A stretch of 64,000 bases of DNA, from positions 108,527 through 172,526 of the forward strand of contig NZ_VNWP01000006.1 of NCBI RefSeq assembly GCF_014224355.1, read 5' to 3'. Source of the DNA: Synechococcus sp. BSA11S. Its GTDB lineage: Bacteria > Cyanobacteriota > Cyanobacteriia > PCC-6307 > Cyanobiaceae. Below, piece by piece: positions 54,532 through 63,256 of this stretch (the first letter of the stretch is position 1; each line of letters starts with the position of its first letter). The translations under genes were made by a program, and so were the position numbers. The notes beneath the pieces were generated by a model that saw only the letters and a program-made list of their open reading frames with translations, searched no databases and was not told where the DNA came from.

Positions 54532-54762
54532 ATGGCTTCAGAGCGCACGTTGATCCTGGTGCTCACCCTCTCGGCGGTGACGGTGGGCACGGCTACAGCG
54601 GTCAGCCGGCCGTTCCTGTTCCAGCTCGGGCAGGAGGGAGCGCCGCCCGGGTCGAGCGGCGTCAGCTACCGCGGCAGCTACCGGGGGGGGCGCTGGGTGC
54701 CCAGCCGCGGTCGCTCCGACTGGTCGCGCTTCCAGGGGCGGGGCCCCGGGACGGCCAAGTAG
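54532..54762 (+). CDS. Small Gly/Arg/Ser-rich exported protein
   Basis: 76 residues. A hydrophobic N-terminus (LILVLTLSAVTVGTATAV) acts as signal or anchor. The rest is disordered and rich in Gly, Arg, Ser and Tyr (YRGSYRGGRWVPSRGRSDW). It sits one base after the membrane-protein gene and two before the aminopropyltransferase-like gene, in the same operon. Confidence 0.55.
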   Translation: MASERTLILVLTLSAVTVGTATAVSRPFLFQLGQEGAPPGSSGVSYRGSYRGGRWVPSRGRSDWSRFQGRGPGTAK

Positions 54763-54764
54763 GG

Positions 54765-56297
54765 ATGCCGCCCCTCTCGCCGCTGCAGGTGCGGGTGCTG
54801 CTGGCCACCGCGGCGCTCTCCTCCAGCGTGGGGCTTGTGCTGGAGCTGATGCTCGTCACCCAGGCCAGCTACCTGCTGGGTGATGTGGCTCTGGCCACGG
54901 GGGTGGTGATCGGCACCTTCCTGGCGGCCATGGGGCTGGGGGCCTGGCTGAGCCAGTTCGTGGGCGGCGGCGACAGGCCTCAGCAGCGGTTGTTGCACGC
55001 CTTCCTGCTGGTGGAGCTCTGCCTGGCTCCGCTCTGTCTGCTGGGTCCGCTGGCCCTGTTCGCCCTGTTCAGCGTCGATGGACCGCTCTGGCTGGCCCTG
55101 GTGGTGGTGACCCTGCTGGTGGGAGTGCTCGGGGGCATGGAGGTGCCCCTGCTCACCCGGCTGCTGGAGAGCCAGCAGCACCTGCGCAAGGCCCTGGCCC
55201 GGGTGCTGGCCCTCGACTATCTCGGCGCCCTGCTGGGCTCCCTGCTCTTCCCGCTGCTGCTGCTGCCCTGGTTCGGCCTGCTGCCCACGGCCGGGCTGCT
55301 GGCGATGGTGCCGCTGATCAGCAGTGCGGTGCTGTGCTGGGTGTTCCCCGGCTGCCGCCGCTGGCGCTGGCCGGTGAGCGGCGCCCTTCCTCTGGCGGCC
55401 CTGGCCGCCTGGGCGCTGGTGCCCCTGGGCAACCGGATCGAGGACGGCCTCTACGACGATCCGGTGGTGGGGCGGATTCAGTCGCGACATCAGCGCATCG
55501 TGCTCACCAGCCGCCGCGGTGATCTGCGCCTGTTCCTGGACGGGAACCTGCAGTTCTCCAGCCTGGATGAGTACCGCTACCACGAGGCCCTGGTGCATCC
55601 GGCCCTGGCCCTGCACGGGCGTCCCTTGCGGGTGCTGCTGCTGGGGGCGGGCGACGGACTGGCGGCGCGGGAGATCCTGCGCTGGCCCGGTCTGCGCCGC
55701 CTGGATCTGGTGGAGCTGGATCCGCAGATGCTGCGACTGGCGCGCGCGCACCCCTTCCTGCGCCGCCTGAACAAGGCGAGCCTGGAGGATCCGCGGGTGC
55801 ACACTCACGTTGGTGATGCCTTTGAGCTGGTGCGCCGCCTGCCAGGCCCCTACGACGTGGTGATCGCCGACTTTCCCGACCCCGGCAGCCCGGCCATGGC
55901 CAGGCTCTACAGCGTGACGTTCTATGGGCGCCTGCTGGGCCGGCTGGCCCCAGGCGGGGTGCTGGTGACCCAGGCCTCCACCCCCTTCTTCACGCCGAAG
56001 GTGATGGCCTCGATCCAGGCCACCCTGGCCGAGCTGGGCCTGGTCACGCGCCCCTACAGCGTGGATGTGCCCAGCTTCGGGCCCTGGGGTTTCGTGCTGG
56101 CCCATCGCCCCGGCCAGCGCCTGAACCTGGCCCCCCCGCCGGTCGAGGGGCGCTGGTTCGATCGCGCCCAGCTCGAGAAGCTGTTCGTGTTGCCCCGGGA
56201 TCTGCGCCCCCCGACAGAGGCGGTGGTGCTGCCGAACCGGCTGTCGCGGCCGGTGCTCGATGCCTACCAGCGCCAGAGCCGCTGGCGGCAGCACTGA
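54765..56297 (+). CDS. Membrane-bound polyamine aminopropyltransferase-like (spermidine-synthase fold) protein
   Basis: 510 residues. About seven membrane helices in residues 1-225 are followed by a spermidine-synthase domain with the GxGDG loop LLLGAGDGLAAREIL and VELDPQMLRLAR. The aspartate-rich catalytic part includes DVVIADFPDPGSP, then FYGRLLGRLAPGGVLVTQ. Cytosolic spermidine synthases lack the membrane part. The substrate may be a polyamine or another amine at the membrane. It is in one operon with the small exported protein and DUF4178 downstream. Confidence 0.85.
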   Translation: MPPLSPLQVRVLLATAALSSSVGLVLELMLVTQASYLLGDVALATGVVIGTFLAAMGLGAWLSQFVGGGDRPQQRLLHAFLLVELCLAPLCLLGPLALFALFSVDGPLWLALVVVTLLVGVLGGMEVPLLTRLLESQQHLRKALARVLALDYLGALLGSLLFPLLLLPWFGLLPTAGLLAMVPLISSAVLCWVFPGCRRWRWPVSGALPLAALAAWALVPLGNRIEDGLYDDPVVGRIQSRHQRIVLTSRRGDLRLFLDGNLQFSSLDEYRYHEALVHPALALHGRPLRVLLLGAGDGLAAREILRWPGLRRLDLVELDPQMLRLARAHPFLRRLNKASLEDPRVHTHVGDAFELVRRLPGPYDVVIADFPDPGSPAMARLYSVTFYGRLLGRLAPGGVLVTQASTPFFTPKVMASIQATLAELGLVTRPYSVDVPSFGPWGFVLAHRPGQRLNLAPPPVEGRWFDRAQLEKLFVLPRDLRPPTEAVVLPNRLSRPVLDAYQRQSRWRQH

Positions 56298-56365
56298 ACC
56301 CCACCCGGTACTGCTCGATAGGCTGATCTTCTCCGGACGTCTGGCTCCGGGCCGAGGCCGTGCCC

Positions 56366-57022
56366 ATGGGCGTCTGGGTCCTGCTGGTGGTGCTGTTTCT
56401 GGCGGCCTGGGCCCTGCGCCAGCTGCAGAAGCGGCGTCGGCGCCCCGCGGCGGCGGCGCCCCAGGAGCGCACCCTCTTCGATCTGCGCACCGGCGACATC
56501 GTGCAGGCGGAGTCCCGCGACTGGGTGGTGGAAGACCGCCTGCTCTACGACGAGGAGGGCTTCCAGTGGCTGGAGTACCTGTTGCGCGACGGCGGCGAGG
56601 GCCGCTGGTTGTGCGTCTGCGAAGACGACTGGCTGGAGGTGAGCTGGCTGGAGCAGGGCCCCCAGGAGCTGGCCCGGCAGCTGGATCTCCAACCCCTCTC
56701 CTTCCCGGGGCAAATCACCTGGGAGGGGGTGACCTACCAGCTCAAGGAGCAGGGCCGCGCCTCGGTGACCTCGAGCTCGCGCACCATGAACCGGCGGCTG
56801 AACGGCTGCCGCTACGGCGATTACGAGGGACCCGACGGCCAGGTGCTCTCCCTGGAGCGCTGGGATGGGGGCAGCCCCAGCTCCCGTCCGCCTGCCCCTG
56901 GCTCTGAGCCGGAGCGCGCAGAGGCTGAGGTGACGCTCGGTCGCCTGTTGGATCCCGCCTCCCTCGCCCTGCTGCCGGGGGATGGGCGCTCCGTCTACCG
57001 GCCCCTCAGTCCGGGGAGTTGA
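56366..57022 (+). CDS. DUF4178 domain membrane protein
   Basis: About 218 residues from MGVWVLLVVLFLAAWALRQL, one N-terminal helix then a Lys/Arg-rich stretch. The DUF4178 core reads TLFDLRTGDIVQAESRDWVVEDRLLYDEEG and WLEYLLRDGGEGRWLCVCEDDWLEV, with conserved LKEQGRASVTSSS and GCRYGDYEGPDGQVLSLERW. It lies right after the aminopropyltransferase-like gene, as is common for this family. It overlaps the ligase gene tail by 17 bases. Confidence 0.85.
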   Translation: MGVWVLLVVLFLAAWALRQLQKRRRRPAAAAPQERTLFDLRTGDIVQAESRDWVVEDRLLYDEEGFQWLEYLLRDGGEGRWLCVCEDDWLEVSWLEQGPQELARQLDLQPLSFPGQITWEGVTYQLKEQGRASVTSSSRTMNRRLNGCRYGDYEGPDGQVLSLERWDGGSPSSRPPAPGSEPERAEAEVTLGRLLDPASLALLPGDGRSVYRPLSPGS

Positions 57023-58679
57023 TCTCCCCCAAAAGCTGGAGGGCCGTGGCGAGGCTGTCGGCCTCGGCCGCCGGCTTGTCGCGGCGCCAGCGCAGGATGC
57101 GGGGGAAGCGCACCGCCAGACCGCTCTTGTGGCGTGAGGAGCGCTGGATGCCCTCGAAGCCGAGGTTGAACACCTGCAGGGGCTCCACCGACCGCACCGG
57201 CCCGAAGCGCTCGATGGTGTGGCGGCGGATCCAGCGGTCGAGTTCGTTGATCTCATTGTCATCGAGGCCGGAGTAGGCCTTGGTGAAGGTCACCAGCCGT
57301 GGGCTGCCCTCTCCGCCGGCCACGTCGGCGCTGGTGTCCCAGAGGCCGAAGGTGTAATCGGTGTAGAGGTTGGCGCGGCGGCCGCTGCCCGCCTGCGCGT
57401 AGAGCAGCACCGCATCGAGTTCCAGCGGCTCGAGCTTGTGCTTCCACCAGTCGCCGCGGCGTCGGCCCACCCGGTAAGGGGACTCCAGCCGTTTGAGCAT
57501 CAGTCCTTCGGCCCCCACCTGGCGGGCTCTGCCGCGCTGGTGCTCCAGCTCCTCCCAGCGGCCCAGGGGCAACGCCTGTGAGCTTCGCAGGCGCTGCCGC
57601 TCGGGGTGATCACCCAGGGTCACGGTGTTGCGCAGCTCCTCGAGCCGCGCCAGGCGCTGCCGCAGCGGTTCGCCGCGCCGGTCTGCATGGTCTGACTCCA
57701 GCAGGTCGTAAGCCACGAAAGCCATCGGACACTGACGGCGCAGGCTGGCCCCCACGCTCCTGCGTCCAAGCCGCCGCTGGAGGGCCGCGAAGCCACGGGG
57801 GCGTTCCTCGCCGGGTTCCCAGACGATCACTTCCCCATCGAGCACCGTGCCTTCCGGCAGGGCTTCCCCCAGGCTCACCAGCTCGGGGAAGCTCTCGTTC
57901 ACCAGGTCTTCGCCGCGGCTCCAGAGGAAGCTGGTGCCGGCCCGGCGAATCAGTTGGCCACGGATGCCGTCCCACTTCCACTCCGCCCGCCAGTCGGCCG
58001 GATTCCAGCCGGCCAGCTGGGCCGGATCGAGAGGGCTGGCCAGGAAGAAGGGAAACGGGCGGCTCGCCGGCACCGCTGCACCGTCCAGCGCCGGGGCGAG
58101 CAGGGCGAGGAAGGCTTCAGCCGTCGTCCCGACGCCTCCCATCAGGCGCTGGGCGATTTCGGCCTCCTCCAGTCCAGCCAGCCGCGCCAGAGCCCGGGTC
58201 ACCAGCCCCGTGGACACCCCCACCCGCAGGCCACCGGTGAGCAGCTTGTTGAACAGGAATGCCTGCCCCGGCGGCAGGCTGGCCCAGGCATGCAGCACGG
58301 CTTCGGCCTGGGCGGCGGGCTCCAGTGCCGCGATCGCCGGCAGCTGCTGGCCCATCCACTCCGCCAGCGGCCGCTCGATCACCTCGGACTCGGGCAGTTT
58401 CAGCTGGGGCAGCAGCAGGGCGATCGTCTCGGCACTGTCCCCCACCTGGGCGTGGCAGTCGTCGAACAACCACTCCGGCAGGGCCGAGGCGGCCAGGGCG
58501 ATCTCCCGCAGCCGCCGGCCCGTGATCAGCCGCTTGCGCCGCTTGCCGAGCAACAGGGTGAGCGCCCAGGCCCCATCAGCGGGATCCACCGCTCGCAGGT
58601 AGTTCTCCACCGCCGCCACCCGGGCACGGGTGCCGGGGCTGCGATCCAGCTGCTCGTAGAGAGCGCAGAAGTCGCGCAT
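57006..58679 (-). CDS. lig: ATP-dependent DNA ligase of the LHR-associated type
   Basis: 557 residues from MRDFCALYEQLDRSPGTR. The N-terminal half is the DNA-binding domain. Ligase motif I (KWDG in AEWKWDGIRGQLI) carries the lysine that is adenylated, and the later motifs FLWSRGEDLVNESFP, DGEVIVW, FVAYDLLE, EGLMLKRL and WWKHKLEPL complete the nucleotidyltransferase and OB-fold. It seals nicks using ATP and is normally encoded with the Lhr helicase and PdeM. It is divergent from cbpA. Confidence 0.95.
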   Translation of the reverse strand: MRDFCALYEQLDRSPGTRARVAAVENYLRAVDPADGAWALTLLLGKRRKRLITGRRLREIALAASALPEWLFDDCHAQVGDSAETIALLLPQLKLPESEVIERPLAEWMGQQLPAIAALEPAAQAEAVLHAWASLPPGQAFLFNKLLTGGLRVGVSTGLVTRALARLAGLEEAEIAQRLMGGVGTTAEAFLALLAPALDGAAVPASRPFPFFLASPLDPAQLAGWNPADWRAEWKWDGIRGQLIRRAGTSFLWSRGEDLVNESFPELVSLGEALPEGTVLDGEVIVWEPGEERPRGFAALQRRLGRRSVGASLRRQCPMAFVAYDLLESDHADRRGEPLRQRLARLEELRNTVTLGDHPERQRLRSSQALPLGRWEELEHQRGRARQVGAEGLMLKRLESPYRVGRRRGDWWKHKLEPLELDAVLLYAQAGSGRRANLYTDYTFGLWDTSADVAGGEGSPRLVTFTKAYSGLDDNEINELDRWIRRHTIERFGPVRSVEPLQVFNLGFEGIQRSSRHKSGLAVRFPRILRWRRDKPAAEADSLATALQLLGEINSPD

Positions 58680-58799
58680 GGGCGCTGGCTCGAGCGGATC
58701 GGCCTTCACCCTGGCAAGCGCCGAGGCCGACTGCTCCTTCCCTGCCACTCGCGGGAGGATGGGGGCCAAGGCCCTGCGGCCACCCGGTGCGACAGCCCG

Positions 58800-59717
58800 A
58801 TGAAGTTCAAGGACTACTACGAGAGCCTCGGCATCGAGCGGGGTGCGAGTGAGGAGGAGATCAAGAAGGCCTACCGGCGCCTGGCTCGCCAGTACCACCC
58901 CGACATCTCCAAGGAGACGGGCGCCGAGGAGCGTTTCAAGGAGATCAGCGAGGCCTACCAGACCCTCTCGGATCCGGAGAAGCGCCAGGCCTACGACGAC
59001 CTGGGCCGCCATCGCCCCGGCGAGGAGTTTCGGCCGCCGCCGGACTGGGAGACGCGCTTCTGGCAGGGCCAGGCCCACCAGGAGGTGGACCTCTCCGAGC
59101 TGTTCGAGCAGATGGGATTCCGCAGCTCCCAGCGCCGGCGCCAGGCGGGAGGCGTGGACTTCCCGATCCGCGGTCAGGACGTGGAGGCCGTGGCCCGGCT
59201 GACGCTCGACGAGGTCGTCCGCGGCAGCCAGGTGACCCTGGAGCGGCCGGGCGGCGGCAGTGTGCGCATCCGGGTACCCCAGGGCGTGACCGATGGCGAG
59301 CGCCTGCGCATCCCTGGGCGCGGCGGTCCCGGCAGCGGCGGTGGCCCTGATGGCGATGTGTACCTGCACATCCAGGTGCAGCCTCACCCGCTGTTCCGGC
59401 CGGTGGGTCATGACCTCTACCTGGAGCTTCCGGTGACGCCCTGGGAGGCGGCCCTCGGCTCACAGATCGAGTTGCCCACCCTTGACGGCCACGTGCGGGT
59501 GACGGTGAAGCCAGGCGCGCAGGCGGGCCAGAAACTGCGGCTGGCCGGCAAGGGGCTGCCGAAGCGGGGCGAGGGAGCCGGCGATCTCTATGCCGTGCTG
59601 CAGATCGTGATGCCCACGCAGATCAGCGAGCGTGAACAGGAGCTTTATCGTGAGCTGGCGACGGTGTCCACCTTCAAGCCCCGTTCGCACTACACCGGAG
59701 GGGCGACCCATGCCTGA
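58800..59717 (+). CDS. cbpA: DnaJ-family chaperone CbpA-like
   Basis: 305 residues. The J domain (DYYESLGIERGASEEEIKKA) has the HPD in YHPDISKE. The Gly/Phe-like linker is short. The C-terminal substrate domains have the pattern VDFPIRGQDVEAVARLTL and DGDVYLHIQVQPHPLFR. No zinc-finger cysteines, so it is CbpA/DjlA-like, not DnaJ proper. It stimulates DnaK. Its stop overlaps cbpM by 8 bases. It is divergent from the ligase. Confidence 0.92.
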   Translation: MKFKDYYESLGIERGASEEEIKKAYRRLARQYHPDISKETGAEERFKEISEAYQTLSDPEKRQAYDDLGRHRPGEEFRPPPDWETRFWQGQAHQEVDLSELFEQMGFRSSQRRRQAGGVDFPIRGQDVEAVARLTLDEVVRGSQVTLERPGGGSVRIRVPQGVTDGERLRIPGRGGPGSGGGPDGDVYLHIQVQPHPLFRPVGHDLYLELPVTPWEAALGSQIELPTLDGHVRVTVKPGAQAGQKLRLAGKGLPKRGEGAGDLYAVLQIVMPTQISEREQELYRELATVSTFKPRSHYTGGATHA

Positions 59718-60018
59718 CGATCTCCTGATCCCCGTGGACGGCGAGAGTCCGGTGGAATCGGAGGAGCTGCTGGCGGCCTCGGGCCTGGCCCATGAGGAGC
59801 TGGTGGAGCTGGTGGAGTTCGGCGTGTTCGAGACCGGGGAGGGCGCCACGGGCTGGAGCTTCCAGGCCCGGGTGGTTCATCAGGCGCGGCGGGCGGTGAA
59901 GCTGCGGGACACCTTCGGGCTCAACCCCCCCGGGATGGCCCTGGCTCTCACCTACCTGGAGAAAATCGAGGCCCTGGAGCAGCGGCTGCGGGAATTGGAG
60001 TGCCTTCTGCCCCGATGA
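59710..60018 (+). CDS. cbpM: Chaperone modulator CbpM-like
   Basis: 102 residues from MPDDLLIPVDGESPVESEELL. The MerR-like helical pattern SGLAHEELVELVEFGVFE and the C-terminal coiled coil LEKIEALEQRLRELECLLPR match CbpM, which binds the J domain of CbpA and blocks its action. It overlaps the end of cbpA, the standard arrangement. Confidence 0.88.
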   Translation: MPDDLLIPVDGESPVESEELLAASGLAHEELVELVEFGVFETGEGATGWSFQARVVHQARRAVKLRDTFGLNPPGMALALTYLEKIEALEQRLRELECLLPR

Positions 60019-60250
60019 GGCCTGGACGGCCGTTGCCATGGAGGCTTGCGATCTCACCACCGGATCGCTGACCACCCGGCACCTGGGTGTGCAGAAGGCC
60101 ATCTTCGATCTGCTCAGCGACTGACCCTCAGCCATCGGGCTGTGGCGCGGCAGGAGCCGTTCGAGGTCCACGACACGGATCCAGAACCCGCCTCCCGTTG
60201 GTGGGCTTCATCTCTCTAGGGTCGAGGGAACAACGGGGCTGGGGGAGACC
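60019..60250. other. Gap between cbpM and the polyketide operon, no supported gene
   Basis: About 230 bases. One 28-codon frame (60038-60124, MEACDLTTGSLTTRHLGV) is present, with no clear ribosome binding site or family match. Near the right end GGGGAGA at 60242-60248 serves the GTG of the methyltransferase. No intrinsic terminator or tRNA is seen. Confidence 0.5.
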
Positions 60251-61027
60251 GTGTCACGCTCCTCCTTCGATCTCCAGGCCGCCCTCGCCGTTCCCTTCCC
60301 CACCCTGTGGCGCGGGCTGGCCACACGGAAGCTGCGACCCGAAGTGATGGATCAGCCCGGGCTGGAGGCCCAGGCCCATCACGACGCCCTGCGGGGGCTG
60401 GCCACGATCAACGGGTTCACCCGCAGCGCCGCCTGTTTCTTTCCTGCCATTCGCCGGCTGGTCCGCGAGTGTCCGGAACGGCCCCTGCGCATCCTCGATG
60501 TGGCCTGCGGCGGCGGCGACACGGTGCGGGCCCTCTGCCGCCTGGGCCGGCGCGAGGGCCTCGACCTGGAGGTGCAGGGCTGCGACCTCAGCGCCGACGC
60601 CCTGGCACTCGCCACCGCCGCGGCCCGGGCCGAGGGGCTGGAGGCCCGCTTCTTCCAGGCCGATGCGATCGGCGCTCCCCTGCCGGATGGCTACCAGCTG
60701 ATCACCACCTCCCTGTTTCTGCATCACCTCGGTGAGGCCGACGCCGAGACCCTGCTGCGCGGCATGGCCGCCCAGGCCGAACAGCAGATCCTGGTGCACG
60801 ATCTGATCCGCAGCCGGCTCGATCTGGCCCTCACCTGGCTGGGTACCCGGCTGCTGAGCCGCTCGCCGATCGTGCACATCGATGGCCCCCTGTCGGTGGG
60901 GGGCGCGTTCCGGCTGGAGGAGGTGGAGGCCCTGGCTGCCGCGGCCGGTCTTGAAGGTGCCCGGCTCAGCCAGTTCTGGCCGGAGCGGTTTCTGCTCTCC
61001 TGGAGCCGCGATGCCGCCCGCGGCTGA
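60251..61027 (+). CDS. Class I SAM-dependent methyltransferase of the polyketide operon
   Basis: 258 residues, starting at a GTG with GGGGAGA five bases upstream. The SAM-binding motif ILDVACGGGDTVRAL, then LEVQGCDLSADALALA and FQADAIGAPLPDGYQLIT, give a UbiE-like fold; the third block GEADAETLLRGMAAQ follows. The last 17 bases overlap the next gene. Together with the flavoprotein and the type III PKS it forms a compact tailoring operon, probably methylating a phenolic product. Confidence 0.85.
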   Translation: MSRSSFDLQAALAVPFPTLWRGLATRKLRPEVMDQPGLEAQAHHDALRGLATINGFTRSAACFFPAIRRLVRECPERPLRILDVACGGGDTVRALCRLGRREGLDLEVQGCDLSADALALATAAARAEGLEARFFQADAIGAPLPDGYQLITTSLFLHHLGEADAETLLRGMAAQAEQQILVHDLIRSRLDLALTWLGTRLLSRSPIVHIDGPLSVGGAFRLEEVEALAAAAGLEGARLSQFWPERFLLSWSRDAARG

Positions 61028-62183
61028 CGACCTGGAGCCCCTGGCCCGGCGACCCTGGGATGTGGTGGTGGTGGGGGCCGGCCCGGCCGGTTCCCTGGCG
61101 GCCCATGGCTGTGCCAGCCGGGGGCTGCGGGTGCTGCTGGTGGAGCAGCGCCGCTTCCCCCGCTGGAAAGTCTGCGGCGCCTGCCTCAGCCCCCAGGCCC
61201 AGGCCGCCCTGGCCGCCGCCGGCCTGGAGCACCTGGTGGAGGAGCAGGGGGGGCTTCCCCTGCGGCAGCTGCAGCTGGGTGTGGCCGGGCGGGTCAGTCC
61301 CATCGCCCTGGCCCGGGGCCAGGCCCTCTCCCGGGCCCGCTTCGATCAGGCGCTCCTGGAGGAGGCCGAATCCGCTGGCGTCACCGTGCTGGCGGGCACC
61401 CGGGCCGCCCTGGGCGCCAGCGAGGCCGGTGTTCGGGAGGTGGTGCTGCGGCAGGGTGCTGGCCGGCAGAGCGTCCGCGCCCGGGTGGTGCTGATCGCCG
61501 CTGGCCTCGCCCACCGCTGCCTGGACGACGAACCCGGCCTCCACACGCAGATCGAATCCGGCAGCCGGGTGGGAGCCGGCTGTGTGCTGCCCGCGGAGGC
61601 CGCCGCGGTGCCGCCTGGGGTCCTGCAGATGGCCGTGGGACGTGGGGGCTATCTGGGGCTGGTGCGGGTCGAGAGCGGCGAGATCAACCTGGCCTGCGCC
61701 CTGGATCGAGACCAGCTGCGCGCCAGCGGCGGAGCGGGCCCGGCCTGCCAGCAGCTGCTGACGGAAGCCGGCTTCCCGCCGCTGCCGGAGCTGCCGGAGG
61801 GCTCCTGGCAGCTCACCCCACCCCTGAGCCGCAGAACGCGCCCGCTGGCGGGCCATCGCCTGTTGCTGCTCGGGGATGCCGCCGGATACGTGGAGCCGTT
61901 CACCGGTGAAGGCATGGGCTGGGCTCTCACCTCCGCCCTGGCTGCCCTGCCCCTGGTGAGCCGTGGGCTGGAGCACTGGGATGGGGTGATCGAGGCGGAC
62001 TGGCGGCGCCGTCATCAGCAGTGGGTGGAGCGCCGGCAGGGCTTCTGCCGCGGGTTGGCGCTGCTGCTGCGCCATCCGTGGGCCACCCGCAGCCTGCACC
62101 GGAGCGCGGCGGGGCTGCCCGCTCTGACCAGCTCCTTGATTGAGGTCCTGCAACGCCCCTCCCTGCCCACCCCGATCCACTGA
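61011..62183 (+). CDS. FAD-dependent oxidoreductase (geranylgeranyl-reductase / hydroxylase-like) of the polyketide operon
   Basis: About 390 residues. The N-terminal FAD-binding GxGxxG is VVVVGAGPAGSLAAHG, the aromatic hydroxylase/reductase block WKVCGACLSPQAQAAL follows, and LLLLGDAAGYVEPFTGEGMG is the second FAD contact. This is the flavoprotein class of ring hydroxylases and saturases. The ATG at 61011 overlaps the methyltransferase gene, and only 8 bases separate it from the PKS gene, so it is a middle gene of one operon. Confidence 0.88.
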   Translation: MPPAADDLEPLARRPWDVVVVGAGPAGSLAAHGCASRGLRVLLVEQRRFPRWKVCGACLSPQAQAALAAAGLEHLVEEQGGLPLRQLQLGVAGRVSPIALARGQALSRARFDQALLEEAESAGVTVLAGTRAALGASEAGVREVVLRQGAGRQSVRARVVLIAAGLAHRCLDDEPGLHTQIESGSRVGAGCVLPAEAAAVPPGVLQMAVGRGGYLGLVRVESGEINLACALDRDQLRASGGAGPACQQLLTEAGFPPLPELPEGSWQLTPPLSRRTRPLAGHRLLLLGDAAGYVEPFTGEGMGWALTSALAALPLVSRGLEHWDGVIEADWRRRHQQWVERRQGFCRGLALLLRHPWATRSLHRSAAGLPALTSSLIEVLQRPSLPTPIH

Positions 62184-62191
62184 CCCTCCCC

Positions 62192-63256
62192 ATGCCCCTG
62201 TCCCTGCTCGGCATCGGCACCGCCGTTCCGACGCAACGCATCAGCCAGCGCCAGGCCCTGGCCCTGGCGCCTCAGATGGACACGGCCAGTCCGCGTCAGC
62301 AACGCCTGCTGGAGCGGATCTACCAACGCTCCGGGGTGGAGCATCGCCACTGCGTCCCTGTGGCCACCTCTGCCAATCCCTCCACCGCCGAGCGGATGCG
62401 GCGCTACCAGCCGGCGGCCCTCGATCTGGCCCTGCGGGCCTCCCGCCTGGCCCTGGCGGATGCCGGCGTGGACGGGATGGCCATCACCCATCTCATCACC
62501 GTGTCATGCACGGGCTTCGGCGCGCCAGGTTTTGATCTGGCGCTGATGGCCAGCCTCCCCCTCTCCAGCGGTGTGGCTCGCACCCACGTGGGCTTCATGG
62601 GCTGCCATGGGGCGCTCAACGGCCTGCGGGTGGCCCGGGCCTTTGTGGAGGCTGACCCCAGGGCCTGCGTGCTGCTCTGTGCGGTGGAAGTGTGCAGCCT
62701 GCACCTGCAGGAAGGCTGGAATCCCGAGCACATCGTGGCCAATGCGCTGTTCGCCGACGGTGCCGGCGCGGTGGTGGCTGTGGGCAGTGAGCCCTCCGCC
62801 GTGGGGACGCTGCAGCTGATCGCCTCGAGCTCCACGGTGCTCCCCGACAGCGCGGCGTTGATGGGCTGGATCATCGAAGACCACGGCTTCGCCATGGCCC
62901 TATCCACCAAGGTGCCCAGCCTGATCGCCGCCCAGCTGCGCCCCTGGCTCGACCGATGGCTGGAAGACCAGGGGGTGAGGTTGGAGGACATCGGCCAGTG
63001 GGCCGTGCACCCGGGCGGGCCGCGCATCCTGGCGGCGGTGCTGGAGAGCGCCGCCCTCGATCCGGCCCGGATCGACGTGTCCACCGCTGTGTTGCGTCAG
63101 TTCGGCAACATGTCGTCGGCCACGATCCTGTTCATCCTCGAGCGCCTGCGCGGCAGAGCTTGCGACGGACCATGCCTGGCCCTGGGCTTCGGCCCGGGCC
63201 TGACGGTGGAGGCGGCTCTGTTGCAGCGCGGCCATCGGGCCTGCGGGCCCGGCTGA
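62192..63256 (+). CDS. Type III polyketide synthase
   Basis: 354 residues. The catalytic triad is visible: C138 in THVGFMGCHGALNGL, H273 in WAVHPGGPRI and N306 in RQFGNMSSATI. The fold blocks VSCTGFGAPG and [11 protein letters not shown] are typical of chalcone-synthase-like enzymes. It condenses malonyl-CoA on a starter acyl-CoA or fatty acyl unit, giving resorcinols, pyrones or naphthalenes. With the methyltransferase and flavoprotein it resembles the Streptomyces srsABC set for methylated phenolic lipids. Product unknown. Confidence 0.93.
   Translation: MPLSLLGIGTAVPTQRISQRQALALAPQMDTASPRQQRLLERIYQRSGVEHRHCVPVATSANPSTAERMRRYQPAALDLALRASRLALADAGVDGMAITHLITVSCTGFGAPGFDLALMASLPLSSGVARTHVGFMGCHGALNGLRVARAFVEADPRACVLLCAVEVCSLHLQEGWNPEHIVANALFADGAGAVVAVGSEPSAVGTLQLIASSSTVLPDSAALMGWIIEDHGFAMALSTKVPSLIAAQLRPWLDRWLEDQGVRLEDIGQWAVHPGGPRILAAVLESAALDPARIDVSTAVLRQFGNMSSATILFILERLRGRACDGPCLALGFGPGLTVEAALLQRGHRACGPG

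Noticed and set aside
60038..60124. 28-codon frame MEACDLTTGSLTTRHLGV after cbpM
   Set aside because: No clear ribosome binding site or family match. Conservation would be needed to accept it.
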